Below the pieces are notes generated by a model, which was not told the origin of the DNA, made no database searches, and saw nothing but the letters and a program-made list of their open reading frames with translations. 64,000 nt of DNA from Paraphysoderma sedebokerense (taxonomy: Eukaryota > Blastocladiomycota > Physodermatomycetes > Physodermatales > Physodermataceae), in contig JAHLJZ010000068.1 in assembly GCA_025602915.1 (NCBI GenBank), forward strand, positions 62,001 through 126,000, read 5' to 3'. Below are positions 38,336-49,500 of the stretch, piece by piece (position 1 is the stretch's first letter; every line of letters begins with the position of its first letter). The position numbers and the translations under genes were made by a program.

Positions 38336-38638
38336 TACTGGTCTGGCGAGAAGTGGAAAGAGGCAAATAGACGACCGATCTCGGAGTTGGCTGGCAATAT
38401 CTCAGCAGATACCAAAAGTTGAGTTTCAAACTAAATTCGATTGCAAGAATCGTAAGAGTGTTGCGAGAGATGAGAATTAATTTCTGGGTCGGATCATAGA
38501 ATGGGGCCAAAGCATAATTCCCTGTGAAAAAGAAAGTTCAACGCGAATTCGGAAATTCACGTGCCTTGACTCGGGTCGCTTTTCTGGAATTCGCTGTCTC
38601 GGGTTTTGATTATTTCCTATCTTTATAATTATACATTT

Positions 38639-40020
38639 TCAGAATAGCGTTGCCATGCATGACACTAATATGTTAATATCAAGCGCACATATATATATTA
38701 CAAAGGGTTGTCTTGTATTAACATAAAAACGTTCTGCCCATTCTGATGAAATATTCTTGAATCTTATGTACCGTTTAAACTTTTCATCAATAATATTCAT
38801 TTTCGAATATTGAGAGTTCAGAGAGACTAGCGACAATTGAATGTTAGATTGATTGTACCGTCGGAGTGGACGTATATACAGATTATGGATATTACCTGTT
38901 CTACTACCCAGTTGTTGATGTATTTTTGAGTTTCTTTGGTAGCATAATCTGCATTAATGGCGACTAGTAATGCAGGTTCAGTACGAAGCTTCCAGCATTC
39001 AGTGCAAACAATCTTATTTGTTATCAAATTTTCTTCGTACAATTTCGTCACCTCCTTCTGACAGTGCCTCGAGTATATTGCAAATGCACCATTTGATTTA
39101 ACCAATTCCCATTTCGATAGTTCAACTAACTTCCCTTTCAATTGAGCTTTCTCGTCGTCTTTAAGTTTGCTGATGTCGGTTCTACCTGAAAATAAATCGG
39201 CAGCGACTTTGTAGGCTGGAGGGTGTCCATGGTAAGTACCAGGAGAGCGGGTGACATAGTTACTGATAGTTCTGTTTTCTTTCTTCCTTGGTCTTGGCCA
39301 GGATTCATCGTTAAGTCCAGCACAGGGATAGATTTTCGTTTCGAGCGAGCGCTTCTTTTGTGGTGGGACTGGGAGGTTGTTGGCTTGAGGATTCTCGGCT
39401 GGTCGTTTGAAAAATGAATTGATTCCACCGTTATGTTTGGACAAGTTTTTCGTCTCTTTGATACAATGATCTATTTTCAATCAGCCGAATGGAGATGTTA
39501 GGTGGCATAAATAATTTTTTTATAAATATTTCTCAATCGACCTACCGCTCTCATAATGAGATTTTACGTTTCTCGCTCGATTTATGTTGGCTTCCCGACC
39601 ACAATGACATTTCAGTTTGAAGATGATCTGGCCACCTTTAACGTTACGCACCACTATACAGTTTTTGCACGGTTTCTTCGTTTGTTTGGCAAGAGGGCAC
39701 ATTTGATTAACTATTTGTTGACGTGACATAACTTCCCTATCGACTTTTCCCACGCTCGAAATGGAGGCTGGTCTGGTCAACGAGCCAGTCTGGGATGGCA
39801 TTTTGGGAGGGACAGTTGCACTTTCGTCAATGATCGACGGTTTCTGGAGAATCGATGGACGAACTGAATCGATGTTAGGTCGATGTGATGCAGCAGGAGA
39901 AGTCAGGTCTGATGAAATGGCTCCGTGAAAGGATTCATTTGCAGAGGTCAAAACATTATGTGTTGAGGAGCTGGATCGTTCAAAATCAGTCATGTTGGAT
40001 AACACCCTGTTAGTTTCCAA
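38639..40020 (-). CDS. Unknown Cys/His zinc-finger-like protein
   Basis: Exon 1 is 40020 to about 39545, and exon 2 is about 39471-38894, joined through HYES/DHCIKE. A possible third exon ends at 38639. The first 100 residues are Ser/Pro-rich and likely disordered. A Cys/His cluster follows: CPLAKQTKKPCKNCIVV, then FKLKCHCGREANINRARNV, HYESDHCIKE, a pattern that could bind one or two zinc ions (C-x2-C, C-x-C...H-x5-HC). A basic linker (PPQKKRSLETK, RPRKKENR) is followed by a conserved-looking globular part with another CxxC (NKIVCTECWKLR). The downstream exon reads FKRYIRFKNISSEWAERFYV. The layout resembles DNA-binding proteins, including those of some transposons, but I cannot place it in a family. 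The last splice junction is uncertain. Confidence 0.5.
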
Positions 40021-40443
40021 TTCGACAAGGAGTACACGGAATTGTGTATCTATTGAAAATAGAATTCGAAGAACGGATCAACCAGAAGCAAGAAAGCGTC
40101 GGATTTTGTGTGGGACAAACGGCTGGAGCTGGTTAAAAGATAGCTGAGACAAGCAATGGGTCGGATCGCAGCAGAGGGCAGTTGATTGAACGTGAGGGGA
40201 GCTAATGATATGTAGATGGCCAGCATTCAGTCGCATGAGGTGTGACTTAAAATGGAATGGATGGAGAATGGATGGGCGGCTTGGCGACAAATTGTGAAAT
40301 TGACTCTCGGTAGTCGGTAATACTTATTCGCATCCAATTATATTTGTTACAGGGAGTATATAAAGATTATCGATCTGATACATTTTCAAAGAATTTTACT
40401 TAGCGAGCCTAACACTTATATACAGACTGTAAAACAGTTCAGT
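40021..40443. other. Intergenic region
   Basis: This spacer lies between the Cys/His gene start and the 7TM receptor stop. One 70-codon minus-strand frame is present with no family match. Nothing else is seen. Confidence 0.35.
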
Positions 40444-41543
40444 TCAATAACGGGGAACCAGATTTTCGCTGGATCTTGCTAGGTTAACTTTGAAGTTCGG
40501 ATGAAGGAGGAATATCAAAATAGCATTCGCACTCCACATTATTTCGTTGGAAATCGCGGCAAGAAAGTCTAGCATCGTCGGGACGGTATTTGCAGATACA
40601 ATCTCGTAGACAAATTTAGCTGCAAGACCGGAATAGCCTGCAACGAAAGTGGTTAGCCGGTGATGGCGCTTCCCCTGTTGCGAAGCAGAAGACAAACCTA
40701 TAAAATATGCGCAACTGACTATGGCCAAATTTCTTGTCAATTCCAATTGCTTCACAAGTGCCTCTCTGGACGCACAAGTCATTTTATTCTGTCCTGACTG
40801 GCTAAATCCTGAGCCAATGTTAGATGAGCCCCATTTAAATCCGACCTTTAACGCGACTTTATAAATATTGTAGTAACAAAAATTCACTATAAGAATGGCG
40901 CCGACGAGGGCGATTATCAAAGTAATGGAGAAAACGTAATGCGGTAAGTCCCGGACTCCAAGACGCGGTAGACAATATGTGCTAGCAGGTCTAGGATAAT
41001 AGTTCACATTTGTCATGTAAGGTAATGTCGAGAGAAACAAGCAAAATATCCAAATGCCTGATAAAGCGAGGAATGTTTGCGTACTTGTAATAGATTTCAT
41101 TCGAACAATTTTGAGATATCGCTCGACACTCATGTACATTGCGGTTGCGCCAGACACACCTTCAAGATTCAATATAAAACGAAAGAAGAATGAAGAAAGC
41201 ATTCTGAGTTAATTTCTATTTTATCTTTGACATTCGATGCCAAATACTCACTTCCACAGAGAATACAAAGGGTACCAATGCCTTGACACCATGCATCCGG
41301 CAACTCTGGAGAAATTCTGTGAGCCCCGAGAATAAGGAAACCGGAAAACCCCTCAAGGCAGTCAGCCAGACATATATTGACCAATGTCATCTGGCATACA
41401 TTCAGTTCTTTCCTTCGTTGGTAGAACCGAATGAGCAGAAGACAGTTTAAAATTCCGCCTATGAAACCGAAAATTGTGGCGAAATCGTTGTAGAAATAGT
41501 TCTGTTCTGGAAGTATCCACATGTTGGGTGCAGCACGCTTCAA
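40444..41543 (-). CDS. Rhodopsin-like (class A) 7-transmembrane receptor
   Basis: The three exons are 41543-41252, 41159-40698 and 40637-40444, giving about 315 residues. Seven hydrophobic segments are visible, among them TIFGFIGGILNCLLLIRFY (TM1), MTLVNICLADCLEGFSGFLI (TM2), TFLALSGIWIFCLFLSTLPY (TM4), YVFSITLIIALVGAILIVNF (TM5) and NEIMWSANAILIFLLHPNF (TM7). Class A hallmarks are a Cys at the top of TM3 (DAWCQG) with a partner in loop 2 (STYCLP), ERY at the end of TM3 (MSVERYLKIVR), and a TM7 N-A-I-L-I-F in place of NPxxY. TM6 has CAYF where CWxP is usual. The residue at the retinal-lysine position of opsins is Glu (ISNEIMW), so it should not bind retinal by a Schiff base. It is a plasma-membrane receptor with unknown ligand. 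An alternative start at 41522 would trim seven residues. Confidence 0.8.
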
Positions 41544-42092
41544 GTGGGTTGAATAATTGATAATTAAATGACTGCGTTAAACCGTTGCTCTCATACGCAA
41601 ATTTGTTTCATACTTCTATGTAATATTCCTGTATAAAGTTTGTCAGGGTAGATAATTCTCCGAATTGAGGGAAGAGATCGTAACGTCGGTATTTATAGCC
41701 CGTCCGGGTCTTTGGACGGTCCGACGTCTTTGAACGGTCAGAGTGGTGGAAATTGTACAATGCTAAATTGATTTCTGTCTCTGTTAGTTATATTTGCAAC
41801 GTCTCATTTTGAATGTATTTTTACAATAAATCAAATAATACTCGTCGTTGAGTTATTAACAGACGCAAGTAATTATAATAAATGTCCATCAGCCCGACGT
41901 GAAAATTATCAAAGGAAAGGTTGGCGATAGAATAATTATTGTTTAAATTATGTTCTTCAACGCCGGCGATATTATTGAAGAACTATTACCGAAATTTCCC
42001 TTCGCCTGCATGTTGGCGCGCCGGATAACCTCGTTGTCTCTTATGCTTTTTACCAGAAGATATAGTCTTTAAACTTATCAACTTAATATCCC
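41544..42092. other. Divergent promoter region
   Basis: This AT-rich spacer separates the divergently transcribed 7TM receptor and amine-oxidase genes. A near repeat, GGTCTTTGGACGGTC followed by CGTCTTTGAACGGTC, lies around 41708-41740 and could be a regulatory site. No gene is present. Confidence 0.4.
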
Positions 42093-43914
42093 ATGTATGT
42101 AGAGGGAAAGCAAAGTGTACTGATTATCGGGGGCGGTATCTTTGGTCTCTCTACTGCTCTGTCCCTCCTTTCGTCCGGCCACTCAGTGACCGTTTTCGAC
42201 AAATCTCCCCTGCCTGCAATCGATGCAGCCTCAACCGATATTTCAAAAGTCATACGTCTAGATTACGGTCACTCCAAAATATACACTACCCTTGCTTATC
42301 TTTCAATACTGCAGTGGTTGGAATGGAATAAACAAACCAAGGACGTGCTAGGCGATGAAACCAAACTTTTTGATCAATGTGGTGGTGTTTTCGCTAACAA
42401 AGGAATCGGGGAGTTTGAATTCGCTAAACACACATTTCAATGTCTAGAGTCTCTAGGTATTTCCAATGACATTTCGGCACCAGAGAATTTTCAAAATGGC
42501 GCCTTTGTAAATCTTTCCGTCAATCAGCACAATCGCCAGATCCATCAACAAACTCTACAATCAAGATTCCCGAAATGGTCGAATCCCATTCTCAATTCAA
42601 GCTTATCAGGATATGTTCAACCAACAGCAGGATGGGCGAATGCTGAGCTATCGATGAAATTTGTCATTGAAAAATTGAAGCGTCTAGGTTGTAAATTCGT
42701 CACAGGTTTCCCCGCCGGTTGTTTCGACTCGTTCATTCATTCTTCTACCTCGTCGTCAACCGTGATTGGTATCAGAACGGCAGACGGTCACTCACATTTT
42801 GGTGATAAAATTTTGGTAGCCTGCGGTGCTTGGACTGCTTCAGTGTTACCTGAAATTGACTCTACCATTCGCGCGCATATGATGCCTGTTATACATTTTC
42901 GAATTCCGACGAGTAAGAAAGATGAATGGGAAGGCAAAAATTTTCCTGTATGGCTGGTAAACGATGAAGAAAACGGTAAAATTTATTGAAATTTGAATGC
43001 TTATCTAGTTGGAAGAAATGATTAACGTAACTTTATTTGATTTGTGACTCAAAAATACATAGATACCTTAATATATGGATTCCCAGTAAATGACTCATCT
43101 CTTCTCAAAATCGCAATAGACAATTCAGGTTATATTAACCCTGTATCTCCTAATCACCCACCTTCATCATCCCCTCCTCGCCCCTCCTCGACACCTTATA
43201 CTATCTTAGACAATTCAACGCCTGTACTCCCGTCCAAATCAATTTCCTACTTTCTCACTTTTCTCGCCGATACGTTCCCCGGAGTTTTGCAGTTCGACGT
43301 CGAAAATATCCGAATGTGTTGGTATTGTAATTCTATTGACTACGGATTCATCATTGATGAAGTTCCCGGCAAAGAAAACGTTTGGGTTGCAACAGGAGGA
43401 AGTGGACATGGTATTTCCATTTTTCTCTTCACTCCCTCATTACTATCAATTTAATCACCAAAATTATATACAATTAAAAATATTAGGCTTCAAATTCTTC
43501 CCTGTCCTTGGTTCGATTATCCATTCGTTACTATTCTTCAAGCAATTCTCTTCATCTCCTTCCGATCTCGCCCCACCAATCTCCAACCTTTTCAACTCAC
43601 TTCCGGCTCCGCTCCTGTCCATCATGAATCTTGAGTATTTACAATCTCAATTCCAATGGCGAGAGGTGTCACCGAACAAGTCGACCAATTCAATTATGCC
43701 TCATAAAAAAGGTTCAGAATCGGCTAATATGAAGGAAGACAAGGCAGCAAATCCGAAGCAAGGCGATGAGTTGGTGCATTCCTCGAAACCGGATGTATTG
43801 TTCGAAATGGAGATGATGAATTTAGAACAGATTAATGAAGCAGTGAGGAGAGTTAGAATGGAGTTAAAAGTAGCTGAGGCTAAGAAACGTAATAATCCAA
43901 AATCTAGATTATAA
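42093..43914 (+). CDS. FAD-dependent L-pipecolate/saccharopine or fructosyl-amino-acid oxidase
   Basis: The three exons are 42093-42975, 43063-43410 and 43487-43914, giving about 552 residues. It belongs to the monomeric sarcosine oxidase/PIPOX group, which oxidises secondary amines of amino acids, produces hydrogen peroxide and is often peroxisomal. The dinucleotide-binding motif is VLIIGGGIFGLSTALSLLSS, followed by ISKVIRLDYG. GYVQPTAGWANAELSMKF, KILVACGAWT and YGFPVND match the family, and the Cys in IRMCWYC corresponds to the covalent 8-alpha-S-cysteinyl FAD site. VWVATGGSGHGFKFFPVLG completes the FAD fold. Relatives are near 390-440 residues; the extra length comes from a Pro/Ser insert in the middle (PNHPPSSSPPRPSS) and about 90 charged C-terminal residues. 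The protein ends KSRL, which loosely resembles a peroxisomal PTS1 tripeptide (SRL). The exact substrate cannot be told from sequence. Confidence 0.8.
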
Positions 43915-44165
43915 GATATGTATCAGTTATTTAAAGGTAGAGACGTCGAGGTATAGGCAGTGTTCGCAATGTGCAGTTTTAGAATGTTTGAGTTTATAAG
44001 AACTATCAAAACCTTCATAAATAATACGACGATGAACCACTGAAAATAGAAGTGTTTATTGCATTCCTTTTATGTTCATACGTTTTTACAAGTCCCGAAG
44101 ACATCGCTCGGTTAATCGAGACAGCCACAGCAGCAATGAACGCCGTCTCTGTGGAACCAGTTAAC

Positions 44166-46321
44166 TTACAATTCTTCTCTAACCTTGTCACCTTCTTTGC
44201 CCTTCTTCTTGGCAGCTTTCTTACCCTCGCCGTCTTTCTCATTCCTCTGCATCAATTCCGCTGAACCTTCGACTTTACCACTCCACAATGCCGTCCTTCC
44301 TCCCTTACCTTTCACAACATCTTTCACCCATTCTTCCAATTTCTCTACAACCCAAGGACCTCTGTAAACTTTATATGCTTTCTTCTTGAAACTAACCACT
44401 ACAATATCTGGGTCTCCATTCTCGCCACCGTTCAATCCAAATTCTCCCGGAAGAGTAGTCTTGGTGGTGGATAGATCAATATAGTTTAATGGTAAATTTA
44501 TAGAAGAGTTACTTAGAGATTTGAGGAGGGAATCGAGCTCGGCAAGTGGTGGAGAAGTGGAAGGAGAGGTGGATGCGGGAGTGACGAATGAAAGAAGACA
44601 GAGGTTGAATTTAAAACACTTGGATTCTAATTCGCCGACGGTGGTGATGTTGTTGACTGGCAAGATAGATGAAGGAAAGAATCAGATTGCTGATATGGAT
44701 ATACGACAAAGTCAATAGAGTGAATAACTTACGTGTCGGTTCTGGAACGGAAGAGGTAGTATCTGGCTTGGAATCCTTCTTCGATCCCTTGACTTTTCCG
44801 GCGACGGCATACTTGGTTAAAAATTTAAGCAAATCTTTGTACTTGATTTGACCTAACGGAGATAAAAGAAATTAGATGTCGCAACACACAAATGGGTTCA
44901 TCAAACGCAGCAAACCATCATATTTCACGGCTTCACCCTTCTTTCCGTCAGTTTCATTTTCGATATCCAGCACCACCAGGCCCGGCACCTTATCAACTCC
45001 CAATTCTTTCATCAACTCTGCATTCTCCTTTTCTTTGCTTTTCTTGTCAACCACAACCACGCCAAATAACAATCTGTAATGGAACTCAATGGCCAATGAT
45101 TTATACATGTCCGTAATCTTATTTTTGTCCGTAAACAAAAGGACCTTTGGGATGGTACTATTTTCAATGCCGTAGAATCGAGAGAGGTTTAGCGTCTTTT
45201 TGGAGTCGGAACTTTCGGACGCGGTAACGGGTTTGACAAAGTTGGGTACACGCGAGAGGGCGAACTGAGATAGTGCGGGTGCTTCACGGGCTCCTTGATA
45301 GTCTGTTGAAGATGAATTTCATGCATCGAGTGATTGTTAACGAGGAAAAGAAGGAGTATGTGTGATTGAAAAGTCAGGTTACGTGACTAGGAGCCCAATT
45401 GTAGCATCACTTACCTGTCCAGATTCTCTTTCTATCCTTCTGCTTCGTATAAAACACCTTTACAGTCGGAAAACCTACATATGAGACATTCAGTTATCAG
45501 CGATAATACATACAATTTGCATGCTCAGCCCCACCAATTATCAAATCGGCACATACCTTGAACGCCAAACCGTCCGCAGATTGGTCGGTTAGAGTCTTGG
45601 TCGCAATCAACAGCGCCGACTTTGACTTTATTTTTCAACGACTTTGCAGCTTTAGCGTACTCTGGAGCAAACTGTTTACAATGTCCACACCTTGTAATAA
45701 TTGAAAAAAGAAATTTTAGTGTTCGCAATTTCGTGTGGAACTTTCCAGATGCCAATACCGACATACCAAGGTGCATAGAATTCTACAACGAATGTGTGCT
45801 ATAAATTGTAATAAACCGGCGGAAAACATCGGGCAGTCACGAAGAAAGTTGCATTCCGTTAGATACCGTACTTATATGATCTTTTCATTCAAACGATCAC
45901 TGCCGTCAGAACTGTCGGTACTCAAATCGAAAGAATCCAATAGATTTGTCGATAATATAAATCGGCAATTCGCCAAACATGATTCTATTCTACTGTAGTT
46001 TACATGTTTGTGACCTGCGTAAATCAATTCATCCCATGTCCTTGGAGTCTTTTCGCTGGGCGTTGCTACTGTTTATTTGAATCTTTGTCCACGGCTTTCC
46101 GAATTCGCCCAAGCAAATAAAATGTCTAAAAGCAATTATTTACACAATACAAAACCCTGATTACTTACCTCAGATTTCATCACCTTTTCCTCAAAGTTCT
46201 TATCATTCAGTTCGATAACGGCCGAACGGCTATCGTATAGGCCAAAGACGTGGCTCGAGAGGGAGCACAACAAGAGAGCGGTGACCAGAAGATACATGTG
46301 TGATCGATGGACTTGCGACAT
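44166..46321 (-). CDS. ER protein disulfide isomerase, single thioredoxin domain (P5/Mpd1-like)
   Basis: Exon 1 is 46321-46169 and encodes a signal peptide (MYLLVTALLLCSLSSHVFG) plus VIELNDKNFEEKV. Later exons lie near 45771-45738, 45694-45550, 45480-45420 and 45300-44166, with further splits. The active site is assembled across two introns: FYAPW then CGHCKQFAPEYAKAAKSL, giving WCGHC at residues about 62-66, followed by VGAVDCD. The C-terminal half has a second, Cys-poor thioredoxin-like region (KVLLFTDKNKI, GVVVVDKKSKEKENAELMKE, KVPGLVVLDIE) and a Lys/Glu-rich tail. The protein ends VREEL, a plausible variant of the KDEL/HDEL retrieval signal. It should catalyse disulfide formation and exchange in the ER lumen. 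Middle exon edges are approximate. Confidence 0.85.
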
Positions 46322-46596
46322 TCTCGTATCCTGAAAGACAATTCAGAGAAGATATACTGGCAGTATCTTTTATTCTCTGTCCTGTCATAATTGCCAACGG
46401 CCCGTCCCAAGCGTTCCTAACGTGTTTGGATTTTATTGGCTCTGTGAAGCCGCGAATGCGGATCATCCAGGAATGGCGAACGAAGATACGAGGATGGGTT
46501 TTTTCTTTGTCTTTAAGCAAATAATATTTACATATGAAACATAAAAATGTACAATTTGGTATATAATTTCTTCAAGAATTTTTCTCTGCTTAAATT
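46322..46596. other. Short intergenic region
   Basis: This spacer lies between the PDI start and the DOP1 stop, both on the minus strand. Nothing is recognised. Confidence 0.4.
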
Positions 46597-49500
46597 TCAC
46601 CTTGATCCATTTCCCAAATCTCCGTCCCGTCTTTGGGCCGGGCTTCGTGGTTTGACTGATTTCACTCTGGGACTACTCGTCACCGATGTGTTTCCGCTCC
46701 CACTTCCAGCAATACTACTCAATCCTTCCAACGACAAACTCTTGGCTAACCTTTCTCCGTCGTTTATCCTCTCCTTCACTTTACTATCACTTTCCTTCTT
46801 TTTCTCTTTCTCTTTCGATATTCCTCTAAATCGGTCCTGATCTAACGATGACATGAGTAAAGGCACATTCTCAGAGTTACCAGCAGCATCCCGAGAGTTA
46901 AGTGTCGCATTGCATATTCCATCCGTCAATTCAGTTTCTAAATATGATTCGATATATTCCATGTCTGCCGACCGTAGATCAAATGTGTATCGGTAGACGA
47001 CCACATGCAAATATTTTGCAAAGAATTGTAAATCAGCAGGTGAAGAAATCGCGGCAAGTTGTATAATAGGGCGTCGAGTTTCTGGTATCTTGAAACATGA
47101 TTCCGATTTTCGCGGGGTCTGTAAAGTGTAATTAATTCAATTTGTCAATTCATGACCAAACACCACTCAATAAAACATTGATAAGAAACTTACTGGCATC
47201 GATATATCGGTTTCATCAGGATTTGTGGCATGGACGCGATTTGAAACGTTCAACTTCCCATCATTTCCTTTATCTTTCGATTTCCATTTCTCTCCGAGTT
47301 CATCTAATAATCCAGGAGTTGGCGGCGCTGAGATGCCTTCGACTTGGTCTAGCTTATCCGTCGAAGTCAAAGTCGATATAGAGTCTGATATGTAAATCCA
47401 TTGATGTCTGAAACAGCAGAACAAGTCAATTAATATCACAAGCTTGTAGATAAAAAGAAAACATACATCTGGAACTCGGGAATCCCCAACGCAATCAGAC
47501 AATCTAAAAATTTACAGGTAGACAATAATGTGATAAGATCATCGAATGATTGATTTGCCGGTTCAACTTCCAAGTTCTGTGTCAGAACTCGAATCTACGG
47601 GCCGTCCAAAAAATATGTCAATAAAACTTGGAAGAAAGGAAGTGCAAACACATTCAAGATAACGCAACTACGAACCAATTCTGTATGCAATAACGGCCAA
47701 AAGTTCGATAAATGCTGTGACCCAATTCTAACCAGCAAAACTCTCAAACACAACAACACTTCAGCAAACACTTCACCATTCCAGTACTTGAACAATTCAA
47801 CAATTTTCTCTTGTAACATCGGTAATTGCGGTAAATATTGATCTTTATCCCCAACAAAAATGAGATACGAGAGTCTACGAAGCAGTGTACATCTCGTAAG
47901 AATTTCGGTCTGACGGGACGAAAATATGTTGGTGCTTGGTACTGGTACGATCCGATCTGAATAAATTTCAACAATCAGAAATCGAATATTAGATTCATGA
48001 CAAAAATAAATCCGACGAATACGTACTTAAAACATCGATCAGATATTGTCCCCTATCTTCACGACATAATGCCTTCATAACTGATCTCCATAATATGATC
48101 TCGTCTGAAGGAACAGGGTAAAATTTGGCATTGAGAAAAGTATCCCATACTTCTTTTTTCCATGCCTTGGCAGAGAACTGTAACTTGGTCATTGAATTTA
48201 GAATCTCCAACATGTTACGATGACTGATACTATGATTGAAAATTCAATCAAATGTTAATTTGGTTTTCTCCGAATTAAATGAGGTTAAAATATCAAGTAA
48301 AACTCAAACCTTTTCGGATTTTTCAAAACCGGATTCAATAGATAATACATCAAGTTTACAAATATCGATACAACTTTATCTTGGTCTTGCAATATTTTTC
48401 TCGCCGAAGGAACCAATTGATGCGCCAAAAATGTTAAAACCTATAATTCAGCCATGAATCCAGTTAACCAAATATTTTCTTTTGCGGTTACCGTCAATCA
48501 TAGAAACAACGAAGACATACCTCGTGCACCACAACTTCGTCCGGTACATTGGTGGACAAATGGGGGTCAGGCGAAATAGTACTCCTAAATGACACACGTC
48601 TGGCAGAATTTAGAGTCATGGATGGACTGGTCGGGATGACGGTCGGACTTTTATCATCTGAGGACGCTGTCAGATCTTGATCAAATCGACATGCCACAAG
48701 AGTACTGATGGCACTGTCACAGAGCTTTTGAAAAATGTCCTATTGAAAAAAGTGAATCAGAACTCTTGTATAAAAGTGATGTCTAGTATCAGGCTCGCCG
48801 GTACCTGAAACTCTTTACGAAACTTTTTCTCTTCGAAATCTGGTACAGAAGTTATCCGATCTAGCACTGTGATCGTCACCCTACAAACCAAATTGAAAAA
48901 GTGAGATAAACCATTCCGTTATCACGTAAACCATTCCTTCCAAATTTACCTTCCCAATCCGGCAAACAACTCCCGAAACAAAGCTCCCTGTGTAAGCAAC
49001 TCTTTAACGAACGACGCAATCAACGTGTACTGTTCCACTAATACATTCGGTGACACAATCGTGACGAAATATTCCAGAAAATGTAGAATACTTTTACTCG
49101 AACTAACAATCAAGATCGCGTTTCGTCAGATAACTCGCTTCCTGCAGAATGCTACTCAGTCAAAGTACTTACAGCACCGCCGTTGTGAGTTTCCGTCCGC
49201 GACTCGCGGACGTTGTTCGAATCTTGATGGCATCGATAGCAGCAACTAGCATACTACGAGGATGATACCCAGGTATAGATGTCAACATGTCTAGAACTAC
49301 ATCGTCCTTTTGGCCCTGTTTCAACGACATCAGTAGAATCGTCATCTATGTTAATAAACATAATCATGAGGGTGACAAGAAGATCGAAAGAGCCAACCTT
49401 CATGGTAGCATTATTCCAAACACAAATCATGGATTCTAGAAATTCGTTAGAACAAATTCTTTGAAATCTTTCCATCGTCTTTAACAATCGAAATTTAACG

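Noticed and set aside
40444-41543. Opsin (retinal photoreceptor) call for the 7TM gene
   Set aside because: The residue at the Schiff-base position in TM7 is Glu, not Lys, so a light-sensing opsin is not supported.
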